DNA from: JACVRW01 sp963827065
Lineage (GTDB): Bacteria > Actinomycetota > Thermoleophilia > Solirubrobacterales > Thermoleophilaceae
DNA: 64,000 bases
Direction of reading: 5' to 3'
Assembly: GCA_963827065.1 (NCBI GenBank)
Contig: CAWGZM010000010.1
Coordinates: 1 to 64,000, forward strand
Below are positions 51,808-59,453 of this stretch, one piece after another. The translations under genes and the position numbers were made by a program. The number at the start of each line of letters is the position of its first letter. The first letter of the stretch is position 1. The notes beneath the pieces are model-generated. The model saw only the letters and a list, made by a program, of their open reading frames with translations. It had not been told where the DNA came from and searched no databases.

Positions 51808-52685
51808 GACGGGCCGCGGCGGCGCTGGTCGCCGCGGTACTGCTGCTTGCCGCCGGCTGCGGCGAGGACGGGAGCAGCGCGGACGCGGACGACCTGCTGC
51901 GCAAGGGATTCTCGACAGACGTGGAGAGCGGCCTGTTCGGGCTGCATGTCGAAGCCGATCTGGAGGGCCCGGACGGGGCTGAGGCGCGCGTCGAGGCACG
52001 CGCATCGGGCCCCTTCAGCGCCTACAGCAGCACCGCCCTGCCCGAGGTCGACTGGGAGCTCAGCCTGGACGCGCCGGGGTTCGGGTTCGACGGCAGGGTG
52101 ATCGCCACGAGGGAGAACGCCTTCGTCGAGTACGGCGGCACCACCTACGAGTTCGGCGCGAAGGCCTGGCAGGCGCTCGCGGACGAGGCGCTCGCCGAGG
52201 GCAGTTTGCTGACGTTCCGCGAGGCGGGGATCGACCCTCTCGATTGGGTGCGTGACGCCGAGGCGGACGAGGAGGAGGTCGACGGCCGCTCGTTCGACAG
52301 GGTCACGGGCACGCTCGATGTCAAGGCCATGCTCGACGACCTGCGCAAGCTCCTGCCGGCCGCGCAGCGCGAGGACCTCCCCTCCGGCGACCAGATCGAG
52401 TCGGTGGTCGAGGACCCGGAGTTCACCGCTCTGATCGGCGACGACGGCATCTGGCGGCGCCTCGAGCTCGAACTCGACTTCGAGGTGCGCGCCGGCGACT
52501 TCGACTCGATCGGCGGCCTGGAAAGCGGGCACGTCAGGATCGAGATGACGCTCAGCGAGCCGAATCAGGAGCAGGTGATCGAGCTGCCCGAGAGCGGCCG
52601 GCCGCTCACGGAGCTGCTTCAGGAGCTCGGCATCGCGCCGGAGTCGCTGCTCGGGCCGGGCGCCCAGGCCCCCCAAGCGGGCTAG
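51804..52685 (+). CDS. LolA-like lipoprotein at the end of the thi operon
   Basis: A 293-residue lipoprotein starting at GTG 51804 (overlap GTGA with thiY). The lipobox is LLAAGC. The mature protein, from DDLLRKGFSTDVESGLFGLH through ENAFVEYGGTTYEFG and VTGTLDVKAMLDDLRKLL to FEVRAGDFDSIGG, is a clear paralogue of the lipoprotein at 25326-26477, with the same order of blocks. LppX/LprG-type proteins carry lipids; why one is coupled to a pyrimidine transporter is unclear. It may be coincidence of operon extension or a real partner. Confidence 0.8.
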   Translation: MRRAAAALVAAVLLLAAGCGEDGSSADADDLLRKGFSTDVESGLFGLHVEADLEGPDGAEARVEARASGPFSAYSSTALPEVDWELSLDAPGFGFDGRVIATRENAFVEYGGTTYEFGAKAWQALADEALAEGSLLTFREAGIDPLDWVRDAEADEEEVDGRSFDRVTGTLDVKAMLDDLRKLLPAAQREDLPSGDQIESVVEDPEFTALIGDDGIWRRLELELDFEVRAGDFDSIGGLESGHVRIEMTLSEPNQEQVIELPESGRPLTELLQELGIAPESLLGPGAQAPQAG

Positions 52686-52793
52686 CCGCGGCTCGCGCTG
52701 AACCTCGCGTTGCCGGTGCAGGGCCCGACCGAGAGCCGGACTCTGCCGGTGCGGCCCCCGCCACTCACGCGGCCCCCGCCACCGGCAGTAGCC

Positions 52794-53192
52794 TCACTCG
52801 GCCTGCTCGTCGAGGTCGAGCGCGATCGAGTTGATGCAGTAGCGCTGGCCTCCGGGTCCCGGCCCGTCCGGGAAGACGTGGCCGAGGTGGCTGCCGCAGC
52901 GGGCGCAGGTCACCTCGGTGCGGACCATCCCGTGCGAGGTGTCCTCGTGGAGGTCGACCGCGTCCGCGACCGACGGCTCCGTGAAGCTCGGCCAGCCGCT
53001 GCCGGAGTCGAACTTCGTGTCCGAGCTGAACAGCTCGTTGCCGCAGGCGCCGCAGCGGTAGATACCGTCCGCCTTCGAGTAGGTGTAGGCGCCGGTGAAG
53101 GGCGGCTCGGTGCCCCTCTCGCGCAGGATGTGGAAGCGCTCGGGCGAGAGCTCCGTGCGCCACTCTTGATCGGTCTTCTCGAGCTTCTCCAT
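52794..53192 (-). CDS. msrB: Peptide-methionine (R)-S-oxide reductase
   Basis: A 132-residue protein of normal MsrB length. WRTELSPERFHILRERGTEP starts the domain. The zinc site is formed by CGACG and CARCGSHLGHVF (two CxxC pairs), GSGWPSFTEP is conserved, and the catalytic Cys lies in RYCINSIALDL. It reduces methionine-R-sulfoxide in damaged proteins using thioredoxin. The ATG at 53192 is preceded by a reasonable AAGGAG in reverse. No msrA is nearby. Confidence 0.94.
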   Translation of the reverse strand: MEKLEKTDQEWRTELSPERFHILRERGTEPPFTGAYTYSKADGIYRCGACGNELFSSDTKFDSGSGWPSFTEPSVADAVDLHEDTSHGMVRTEVTCARCGSHLGHVFPDGPGPGGQRYCINSIALDLDEQAE

Positions 53193-53217
53193 GGTGACTC
53201 CTTAGGGGTGAGGCGGG

Positions 53218-54051
53218 CTAGCGCGTAAAGCGCCTCTGTAGAGCGTAGATGCCGGCCAGCCCCGCCCACTCCTCGTAGGGGGCGAAGAAGGCGCGCACCT
53301 CGTCCTCCGTCGCCCGCCGGCCGAGGCCCGCCAGCTCTCCGACCAGCTTGACGTAGGCGAGGTCGAGCGCGGGGATGACGTCGTCGCGGCCCTGGCCCTC
53401 GAAGGCGAGCATCTCGACCGTCCAGTGGCCGATGTTCGGAATCGCGAGCAGGCGCCGCCAGGACGGCTCGTGGCGGCTCAGGTCCGCTCGCCCCGAGGCC
53501 ACCTCGCGGGCGGCCTTCAACAGCGCGATCGAGCGCTTGGGGGCGAGCCCGCAGGCGTCGAGCTCGGCCGGGGCGCGGCCGCGCAGCCAGGCGGCGCTCG
53601 GCGGCGCGACGAAGCGCCCGCAGGCGCTGCGGCGCCCGTGCCTGCGGAGGATCGAGCGCTCGATCGCGGCCGCGCGGCGGGACTCGATCAGCTGCTCGCA
53701 GACGGCCCAGGCGAGCGCCTCGAAGGGCTCCGGGCGCCGCCGCGGGCGCACCCAGGGCCGGAAGCGGATGGCGGCGCCGATCAGCGGGTCGCGCCGGAAG
53801 CGGGAATGGAACTCGGACACGTCGTGGTCGGTGCCGAGCGCGAAGCGCATCCGCTCGATGCCGGCGGCCGCAGCGTGACGCGACGAGGCCTCCGCGCGAA
53901 AGCGCACCGCCCGCCCGGTGGCCCAGGCGCGGACGACGACCTCATCGCCCTCCACCCACAGGACGCGTGCGAGCGCCTCGCCGCGGCGCACCAGCACTCC
54001 ATCCCGCCCGGCCGTCGGGAGCCGGTACGGCCCCCGCGGCACGACGTCCAA
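53218..54051 (-). CDS. AlkA-like HhH-GPD DNA glycosylase
   Basis: A 277-residue protein. The N-terminal 80 residues are a TBP-like domain (VPRGPYRLPTAGRDG, VLWVEGDEVVVRAWATGRAV); the core contains FEALAWAVCEQLIESRRAAA, CGLAPKRSIALLKAAREVAS and the hairpin LLAIPNIGHWTVEMLAFEGQ, with the catalytic Asp in DDVIPALDLAYVKLVGELAG. It should remove damaged bases and complements the truncated AlkA at 15606. A TTG at 54051 is the first start; GTG nine bases later is also possible. It shares the minus strand with msrB, 26 bp away. Confidence 0.83.
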   Translation of the reverse strand: MDVVPRGPYRLPTAGRDGVLVRRGEALARVLWVEGDEVVVRAWATGRAVRFRAEASSRHAAAAGIERMRFALGTDHDVSEFHSRFRRDPLIGAAIRFRPWVRPRRRPEPFEALAWAVCEQLIESRRAAAIERSILRRHGRRSACGRFVAPPSAAWLRGRAPAELDACGLAPKRSIALLKAAREVASGRADLSRHEPSWRRLLAIPNIGHWTVEMLAFEGQGRDDVIPALDLAYVKLVGELAGLGRRATEDEVRAFFAPYEEWAGLAGIYALQRRFTR

Positions 54052-54065
54052 CTCGAGCGTGGCGG

Positions 54066-54359
54066 CTATTTGTCCTTGAGGAGGTGGATGTCGACGAGGA
54101 ACGACCGCGAGGCGGCGATCTCGCTCTTCTTGCGGCCTCCGCCGAAGCGGAGCGTCGCCGTCTTGCGCGGGCGCCGCAGCAGCTTCACGAGCACGAAGGT
54201 GGCGACCCCCACGAGGAACCCGCCGGTGGCGGCCACCACGGCGGCCGGCAGCGAGACCTCGCGCCGCGGCTCGATGACGCGCGGCTCGGCCAGCACCGGC
54301 AGCGGCCGGACTTCGGCCTCGGAGCGCTCTGGGTCGGGCAGCGGAATCGGATCGGGCAC
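54066..54359 (-). CDS. Single-helix membrane protein, unknown
   Basis: A 97-residue protein from GTG 54359. A Pro/Glu-rich N-terminus (PIPLPDPERSEAEVRPLPV) precedes one helix (LPAAVVAATGGFLVGVATFV, about residues 37-60) and a basic C-terminal segment RRPRKTATLRFGGGRKKSEI. It is probably a membrane-anchored protein with a small cytoplasmic beta-region. There is no known family. It sits between the GNAT-fold gene and the glycosylase gene on the same strand. Confidence 0.6.
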   Translation of the reverse strand: MPDPIPLPDPERSEAEVRPLPVLAEPRVIEPRREVSLPAAVVAATGGFLVGVATFVLVKLLRRPRKTATLRFGGGRKKSEIAASRSFLVDIHLLKDK

Positions 54360-54384
54360 GAGGTGGCCGAGTGTAACGGCCCGG

Positions 54385-55509
54385 TCAGAGGCTGCGCTCG
54401 TAGACCCGGAACTTCTTCACGATCGTCCCTCCCATCGCCTTCATGGCGCGGTTCATGGCCTTGTTCGACTCGAGGATCCAGCCCATCTCGCCGCCCTTGA
54501 CGGGGGTCGCCGCGGCCATGTTGAAGTGCTCGGCGTACAGCCCGGCCGCCACGCCCGTGTGCTGGTAGGCCGGCTTCACGCCCAGGAACCCCACCCGCAC
54601 CTGGCTCACGATGCGCTTGCGGTTCAGGTAGTGCCACCAGCCGAACGGCAGTACGCGGCCGTTCATCTTCTTCAGCACCTGGTTGATGTCGGGCACGCTG
54701 ATCGCGATGCCGACCGTCTTGCCGCCATCTTCCTCGGCGACCATGAACCAGTTGCGGTCGTAGACGAGCTGGAGCTCCTGTGCATACGCGTCGAGGTCGG
54801 CCTTCGAATACGGCACGAAGCCCCAGTTCCGCGACCAGGCCTCGTTGTAGATCTCGGCGAAGGCGTCGAGCTCCTTGCGCAGGTGGCGCCTCGTCATCTT
54901 GCGGATCCTGATGCCGTGCTTGGGCTCGAGCTGCTCGGCGAGCTCCCAGATGATCGGCATCACCTTGTCGCGGCCGGCGATGTGGAGCTCCCACATGAAC
55001 AGGTCCATCGCCTTCTCGAGCCCGGCCGCCTCGCAGAGCCCCCTGTAGTAGGGCGGATGCCAGGGCTGGCGCACCATCGCCGGACGCTCGTAGCCCTCGA
55101 TCAGGACCCCGCTCTCGTCGTTCATCGAGAAGTCCATCGGTCCCACCATGAGCTCGCGGCCGCGCTCGCCGAGCCAGTCCGCCGCGGCATCGAGGAGCGC
55201 CCGCATCACCCCGGGGTCGTTCTCGAGCTCGAGGAAGCCGAACATGCCCCAGGCGTTGTCGTGGAACTCGTTGAAGGCCGTGTCGATCTGGGCGCTGACG
55301 CGCCCCACCACGCGGCCCCCGCTGCGCGCCAGGAACAGCTGCGCCACGCCGTGCTTGAAATAGGCGTTCAGACGCGGGTTGAGGAAGACGCGGCGCTCGA
55401 TCCGGAGCGGAGGGATCCAGTTTTCCGCGTTAGAGTGCAGCCGGTACGGAAGCTCGATGAATTCGCGCAGGTCGCTGCGCGACGAGACCGGCTTCACCTC
55501 CACGGACAC
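54385..55509 (-). CDS. GNAT-fold N-acyltransferase, candidate bacterial ceramide synthase
   Basis: A 374-residue protein with two GNAT-like halves. Residues 1-190 contain IPPLRIERRVFLNPRLNAYF, VGPMDFSMNDESGVLIEGYE and RQPWHPPYYRGLCEAAGL; the second half includes AEIYNEAWSRNWGFVPYSKA and VGIAISVPDINQVLKKMNGR. The length and the GPMDFS.NDE.GVL block fit the large acyltransferases that include bacterial ceramide synthase of Caulobacter, known to be a GNAT-like enzyme encoded near serine palmitoyltransferase. Its divergent neighbour 19 bp away is such an enzyme, so N-acylation of a sphingoid base is a plausible role. Alternative: a general N-acetyltransferase. Confidence 0.75.
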   Translation of the reverse strand: MSVEVKPVSSRSDLREFIELPYRLHSNAENWIPPLRIERRVFLNPRLNAYFKHGVAQLFLARSGGRVVGRVSAQIDTAFNEFHDNAWGMFGFLELENDPGVMRALLDAAADWLGERGRELMVGPMDFSMNDESGVLIEGYERPAMVRQPWHPPYYRGLCEAAGLEKAMDLFMWELHIAGRDKVMPIIWELAEQLEPKHGIRIRKMTRRHLRKELDAFAEIYNEAWSRNWGFVPYSKADLDAYAQELQLVYDRNWFMVAEEDGGKTVGIAISVPDINQVLKKMNGRVLPFGWWHYLNRKRIVSQVRVGFLGVKPAYQHTGVAAGLYAEHFNMAAATPVKGGEMGWILESNKAMNRAMKAMGGTIVKKFRVYERSL

Positions 55510-55528
55510 GGCGCGGGACCCTACCTAC

Positions 55529-56779
55529 ATGCCGACCGCTATCGATCTCTTCGAAAAGGCACGCCGCCACGAGCGGCTGGAGCAGCTTCAGGCGGCCCGC
55601 GATCACGACCTGATGCCCTACTTCCGGGTGCTCGAGGGCCCGGCCGGCCCGGTGGTCGATATGGAGGGCAGCCGGCGCATCATGCTCGGCTCGAACAACT
55701 ACCTCGGGCTCACCGGCGACGAGCGCGTCAAGGACGCCGCCCGCGGTGCGCTCGAGCGCTATGGCACCGGCCTGACCGGCTCGCGCTTCCTGAACGGGAC
55801 GCTCGACCTGCACCTCGAGCTCGAGCGCATGCTGGCCGACTGGATGGGCACCGAGGACGCGCTCGTCTTCACCACCGGCTACCTCGCGAACACCGGGGCG
55901 ATCGGCACGCTGCTCGGCCCCGAGGACACCGTCATCTGCGATTCCGGCGACCACGCCTCGATCCTCGATGCGGTCTCGATGAGCCGCGCTCGCATCCGCC
56001 CCTTCAGGCACAACCGGCTCGACAAGCTCGAGACGATGCTGTCGCGCGCCGAGGGCGACGGCGGCGGTGTGCTCGTCGTGGTGGACGGCGTCTTCTCGAT
56101 GGAGGGGGACCTCGCCCCGCTCCCGGACGTCGCGGCGCTCTGCCGCGAGCACGGCGCGCGCCTGATGGTCGACGAGGCCCACGGCGTGGGCGTGCTGGGC
56201 GCCCGCGGCGCGGGCGCCTGCGAGGCCTTCGGCGTCGAGGACGAGGTCGACCTGCGCATGGGCACCTTCTCGAAGTCGCTCGCCTCCTGCGGCGGCTTCG
56301 TCGCCGGGCCCGCCGACGTGATCGACTTCCTGCGCGTCCAGTCGCGCTCGTTCATGTTCACCGCCGCGGCGGTCCCGGCCGCGATCGGCGCCGCCATGGG
56401 CGCGCTCGAGATCATCCGCTCCGACGAGGGCCCGCAGCTGATGGCGAAGGTGCTCGACAACGCCCGCTACCTGCACGACGGCCTCGCCGACCTCGGCTAC
56501 CAAGTGATGGAGCCGAACGTCATGCCCGACGGCTCCGAGGTGATCACCCCGATCGTGCCTGTGCTGATCGGCGACGACTGGAAGGCCGTGCTGCACTGGA
56601 AGGCGCTGTATGACGCGGGCGTCTACGTCAACGTCGCGATCTACCCCGCGGTCCAGCGCGGCGGGGCGCTGCTGCGAACGAGTGTGATGGCGACGCACGA
56701 GCGCGAGCACCTCGACGAGGCGCTGGGGGCCTTCGAGCGCATCAAGGCCGAGGCCGAGATGCTGCAGCCGCCGGCGTAA
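55529..56779 (+). CDS. Alpha-oxoamine synthase, serine palmitoyltransferase/KBL-like
   Basis: A 416-residue PLP enzyme: LGSNNYLGLTGDERVKDAAR, SGDHASILDAVSMSRARIRP, VVVDGVFSMEGDLAPLPDVA, MVDEAHGVGVLGARGAGACE and the PLP-lysine site MGTFSKSLASCGGFVAG. Alpha-oxoamine synthases condense an amino acid with an acyl-CoA: 2-amino-3-ketobutyrate ligase (glycine), AONS (alanine) or SPT (serine). The longer active-site loop and gene partner (GNAT-fold protein, divergent, 19 bp) favour serine palmitoyltransferase, but KBL cannot be excluded. ATG 55529 is chosen; a longer frame to 55379 overlaps the GNAT gene. Its TAA is directly followed by the inverted repeat. Confidence 0.85.
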   Translation: MPTAIDLFEKARRHERLEQLQAARDHDLMPYFRVLEGPAGPVVDMEGSRRIMLGSNNYLGLTGDERVKDAARGALERYGTGLTGSRFLNGTLDLHLELERMLADWMGTEDALVFTTGYLANTGAIGTLLGPEDTVICDSGDHASILDAVSMSRARIRPFRHNRLDKLETMLSRAEGDGGGVLVVVDGVFSMEGDLAPLPDVAALCREHGARLMVDEAHGVGVLGARGAGACEAFGVEDEVDLRMGTFSKSLASCGGFVAGPADVIDFLRVQSRSFMFTAAAVPAAIGAAMGALEIIRSDEGPQLMAKVLDNARYLHDGLADLGYQVMEPNVMPDGSEVITPIVPVLIGDDWKAVLHWKALYDAGVYVNVAIYPAVQRGGALLRTSVMATHEREHLDEALGAFERIKAEAEMLQPPA

Positions 56780-56851
56780 GGGGTCAGGTCTTGCATTCGA
56801 GCACGGGGGCGCTGCGCGTCCGCGAGTTGCTCGAATGCAAGACCTGACCCC
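56780..56851. repeat. 24-bp inverted repeat, copies 2 and 3 of the family at 29479
   Basis: Two perfect 24-bp arms (56780-56803 and 56828-56851) in opposite orientation are separated by 24 bp, so the whole 72 bp can form a long hairpin. Each arm is identical to the repeat at 29479-29502. It begins right after the stop of the SPT-like gene and carries the stop codon of the EamA gene. The arms resemble ends of REP/BIME or IS200-type elements (GGGGTCAGGTC...), but no transposase is present. Confidence 0.85.
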
Positions 56852-57791
56852 AACGGCCGCTCAACTCGGTGATTGCAGCCCCACGCCGCCGGGCGCGGCG
56901 GCGCTGGACACGCGCGACCAGCGCGGCCAGCCCCGGCGGCAGGCGGCCGTCCGTGGACAGCCAGGAGCCGGCGAGGATCAGGAGCAGGCCGACCACCGTG
57001 CCGGTCGTGACGCTCTCGTCGAGGATGGCGACCCCGAGCGCCAGCGCGACCACCGGGTTGACGTAGGTGATGATCGTCGCGCGCCCGGGGCCGACCTCGG
57101 TGATGAGCCGGAAGAAGAAGAGGAATGCGATCGCCGTGCACACGATTCCGAGCGCGAACACGGAGGCGATCGCGTCCCCGCTCGGGGCCTCGCTCGGGAA
57201 CCCGGCCAGGCCGGCCGGCAGCAGGAACAGCGACGCGACCCCGAGCGCGCCCGCGATCGGTCCGATCGGATCCGCGTCGGAGAACTGGCGCTTGACGATC
57301 ATCGGGCCGCAGGCGTAGCCGAAGGCGGCGAGCAGGATGGCGAGCGCGCCGACGAGCTCGGCGCTGCTGCCGGAGACGTCGATCCCGACGAGCGCCGCAA
57401 CCCCCGCCAGCCCGATCAGCATTCCGGCGAGCCGCGTCGGGGTGGGCCGCTCGGAGCGGTCGAAGCGCAGCGCCAGTGCCGCCACGAACAACGGCACGGC
57501 GGCGATCAGGATCGCTGCCAGGGACGACGGCAGGTGCTCTTCGCCGAACGCGATCATCGGGAACGGGATCGTGATCTCAACGAAGGCGAACGCGGCGAGC
57601 CAGCGCAGCTGCAGGCCGCGCAGGGCGCCGCGCCGGTAGGCGATGGGAAGCAGGATGAGCGCCGCCATCGCGACGCGCGACCAGGCCACGAAGCCTGCCG
57701 AGAGCTCCTCCACGGCGACCTTGATGAAGAAGTATGGGATGCCCCAGAGGACCGACACGCAGGCGAACAGGATCCAGCCGCGCGCGCTCAC
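56784..57791 (-). CDS. EamA/DMT family transporter
   Basis: A 335-residue protein with ten membrane helices in two EamA halves (WILFACVSVLWGIPYFFIKV at the start, VGALAILLAAFGYACGPMIV in the middle, IITYVNPVVALALGVAILDE near the end). Such proteins export amino acids or metabolites. The last 22 residues (WGQVLHSSNSRTRSAPVLEC and two more) come from translated repeat sequence, and its stop TGA lies within the left arm, so the natural C-terminus was replaced by the repeat insertion. GTG 57791 overlaps the azlD stop, linking it to the azl operon. Confidence 0.85.
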   Translation of the reverse strand: MSARGWILFACVSVLWGIPYFFIKVAVEELSAGFVAWSRVAMAALILLPIAYRRGALRGLQLRWLAAFAFVEITIPFPMIAFGEEHLPSSLAAILIAAVPLFVAALALRFDRSERPTPTRLAGMLIGLAGVAALVGIDVSGSSAELVGALAILLAAFGYACGPMIVKRQFSDADPIGPIAGALGVASLFLLPAGLAGFPSEAPSGDAIASVFALGIVCTAIAFLFFFRLITEVGPGRATIITYVNPVVALALGVAILDESVTTGTVVGLLLILAGSWLSTDGRLPPGLAALVARVQRRRARRRGAAITELSGRWGQVLHSSNSRTRSAPVLECKT

Positions 57792-58097
57792 GCGACCAGT
57801 CGGAGCAGCGCGGCGGCCGCCGCGGCGGTCAGGACGACGACGATCAGCGGCGCGCGCAGCGCGATCGCGCCGCCGGCCGCCAACAGCCCCGCGCCGCGCT
57901 CGTCCAGGACGAGCTCCTCGTCGGTGCTGAACGCCTGGGTCGCCACGAGCGCGGCCAGCAGCGCCGGGCCCACGAGCGCGACCATGCGGCCGGTACGCAC
58001 GGGCAGCTGACGGTCACCGGCGAGCACGGGCCCGGCCGCCTTGATGGCGACTGTCGCCAGTCCGACGACGACGCACCGCCGTCCAAACGGGGCTCAC
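57788..58097 (-). pseudogene. azlD: AzlD-like branched-chain amino acid exporter subunit, one-base frameshift
   Basis: The expected product begins VSPVWTAV from GTG 58097, which overlaps the azlC stop (GTGA), then after one extra base (58073) continues VVVGLATVAIKAAGPVLAGD, VALVGPALLAALVATQAF and LIVVVLTAAAAAALLRLVA to 57788. In its current form only an internal GTG (58027) gives 79 residues. AzlD is the small partner of AzlC in a permease for branched-chain amino acids or related substrates. The intact start/stop overlap and conserved remainder suggest a recent indel or a sequencing error. Confidence 0.75.
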
Positions 58098-58891
58098 GAG
58101 GGCGCCTCGCTGGAGACCGCCCTCCGCCGCTCGGCGGGCGCGCGCTCGTGCCGCTCACGCCGCTCCCCGCGCTCGGGGAGCAGGCCGAAGAGCACGCCGC
58201 AGGTGGCCGCGATCACGGGCACGCCGGCCGGGGTCACCGGGATGAGCAGCAGGGCGACGCCGCCGCCCGCGAGCGCCGCGGCCAGCGCGTTGCGGGAACG
58301 CACGAGCGGCACGAGCAGCGCCAGGAACAGTGCGGGGAAGGCGGCGTCGAGGCCAAGTGTGGCGGGATCGCCGAGGCTGCCGCCGGCGACCACGCCGATG
58401 GCCGTGCCGCCCACCCAGCCGACATACAGCACGAGCCCCGCGCCAAGCATGCGGCGAATGTCGAAGCGACCGCTCTCCTGCGACACGGCCCAGCTCTCGT
58501 CGACGAGCAGCTGTGACTCCGTGACGCGCCGCGGGACGCCGCCCCGGAAGCTGCGTGCCGCGGCGAGCCCCATCGGCCCGTAGCGAGCATTCAGGAGCAC
58601 CGCGGCGGCGATCGCTGCCACGACCGTCCCGCCGGCGGCGAACACGGAGACGACCGCGAACTGAGCCGAGCCGGCGAAGGTGGTCGCGCTCATGACGATC
58701 GAGGCTACGGGGTCGAAGCCGGCCGAGCGTGCGAGCACGCCGAAGGAGGCGCCGAACAGGAGAACTGCCGGGGACAGCGGGAGGATGGCGCGCGCGCCGG
58801 CGGCGTACCCCGAGCTGCTCTTCGTGGTCTTGCCTCCGTCCTTCACCGAACGCAAGACCGTAGCCGCGGTATGGAGAACCAGCTGTCTCAC
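58094..58891 (-). CDS. azlC: AzlC family branched-chain amino acid permease
   Basis: A 265-residue protein with five to six membrane helices: GARAILPLSPAVLLFGASFG, MSATTFAGSAQFAVVSVFAA (the AzlC signature), LLNARYGPMGLAAARSF, then VGWVGGTAIGVVAGGSLGDP and the tail VIAATCGVLFGLLPERG. The first 30 residues are polar and may be an over-extension; an internal start is possible. It is divergent from an Lrp/AsnC regulator by 20 bp, as azl operons often are. It heads azlC-azlD-eamA with coupled start/stop overlaps. Confidence 0.88.
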   Translation of the reverse strand: MRQLVLHTAATVLRSVKDGGKTTKSSSGYAAGARAILPLSPAVLLFGASFGVLARSAGFDPVASIVMSATTFAGSAQFAVVSVFAAGGTVVAAIAAAVLLNARYGPMGLAAARSFRGGVPRRVTESQLLVDESWAVSQESGRFDIRRMLGAGLVLYVGWVGGTAIGVVAGGSLGDPATLGLDAAFPALFLALLVPLVRSRNALAAALAGGGVALLLIPVTPAGVPVIAATCGVLFGLLPERGERRERHERAPAERRRAVSSEAPS

Positions 58892-58911
58892 CGGATATCG
58901 TTTGGCAGGTC

Positions 58912-59382
58912 ATGGCGGTTGGCGAACTTGATTCGGTGGATCGCGCCCTCCTGAGCGAGCTGCAGAAGGATGCGCGGCAGACCAACAAGTCCCTCGCCGC
59001 CAAGGTCGGCATCGCGCCCTCCACCTGTCTCGAGCGGGTCCGTGAGCTTCGCGCCCGCGGGGTGATCCGCGGCTTCCGCGCCGACGTCGACCCGGCCGCC
59101 GTGGGCCGGCCGATGGAGGCGATCCTGTCGATACAGCAGCGCCCGGCACACGGGCGCGGGGCCATCGAGACGCTGCTCTCGGACGTGAGCAAGGCGCCTG
59201 AGACCCTGCGCGTAATGGCGCTGACGGGTACAACGGATTTCATCGTCCACGTGGCCGTCCGAGACATGGACCATCTGCGTGACGTGGTGTGGGCGCTCAC
59301 CGAGCGGCGCGAGGTGGCGCGCCTCCAGAGCTCGCTGGTCTTCGCGAAGGCCGACGGGCCCGAGCTCATGCCGTTGGACTGA
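58912..59382 (+). CDS. Lrp/AsnC family transcriptional regulator
   Basis: A 156-residue protein with N-terminal HTH LDSVDRALLSELQKDARQTN followed by LAAKVGIAPSTCLERVREL, and C-terminal RAM domain with EAILSIQQRPAHGRGAIETL and VMALTGTTDFIVHVAVRDMD. Lrp-like regulators sense amino acids. The divergent azlC gene is the likely target, since AzlB of Bacillus (an Lrp-type protein) represses azlCD. The gap of 20 bp leaves little room, so promoter and operator must overlap. Confidence 0.9.
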   Translation: MAVGELDSVDRALLSELQKDARQTNKSLAAKVGIAPSTCLERVRELRARGVIRGFRADVDPAAVGRPMEAILSIQQRPAHGRGAIETLLSDVSKAPETLRVMALTGTTDFIVHVAVRDMDHLRDVVWALTERREVARLQSSLVFAKADGPELMPLD

Positions 59383-59413
59383 GGATCCCGTCGTAACCAC
59401 CTAAAGCAATATA

Positions 59414-59430
59414 CCGGTTGCCACAACCGG
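59414..59430 (+). promoter_or_regulatory. Perfect palindrome upstream of the CGNR gene
   Basis: CCGGTTG-CCA-CAACCGG is a 7-bp-arm perfect palindrome, ending 23 bp before the ATG of the CGNR regulator, with AT-rich sequence (CAATATA) just upstream as a possible -10 region. It is placed as an autoregulatory operator would be. Confidence 0.5.
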
Positions 59431-59453
59431 CTAAACTTCTTGATTGGTTACCC

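Noticed and set aside
52686..52793. GC-rich short repeats (CCGGTGC, CCGCC)
   Set aside because: Low-complexity intergenic sequence; no clear hairpin with correct position.
53425..56613. 1062-codon plus-strand frame
   Set aside because: Longest frame in the window but antisense to the glycosylase and GNAT genes and out of frame with the SPT-like gene.
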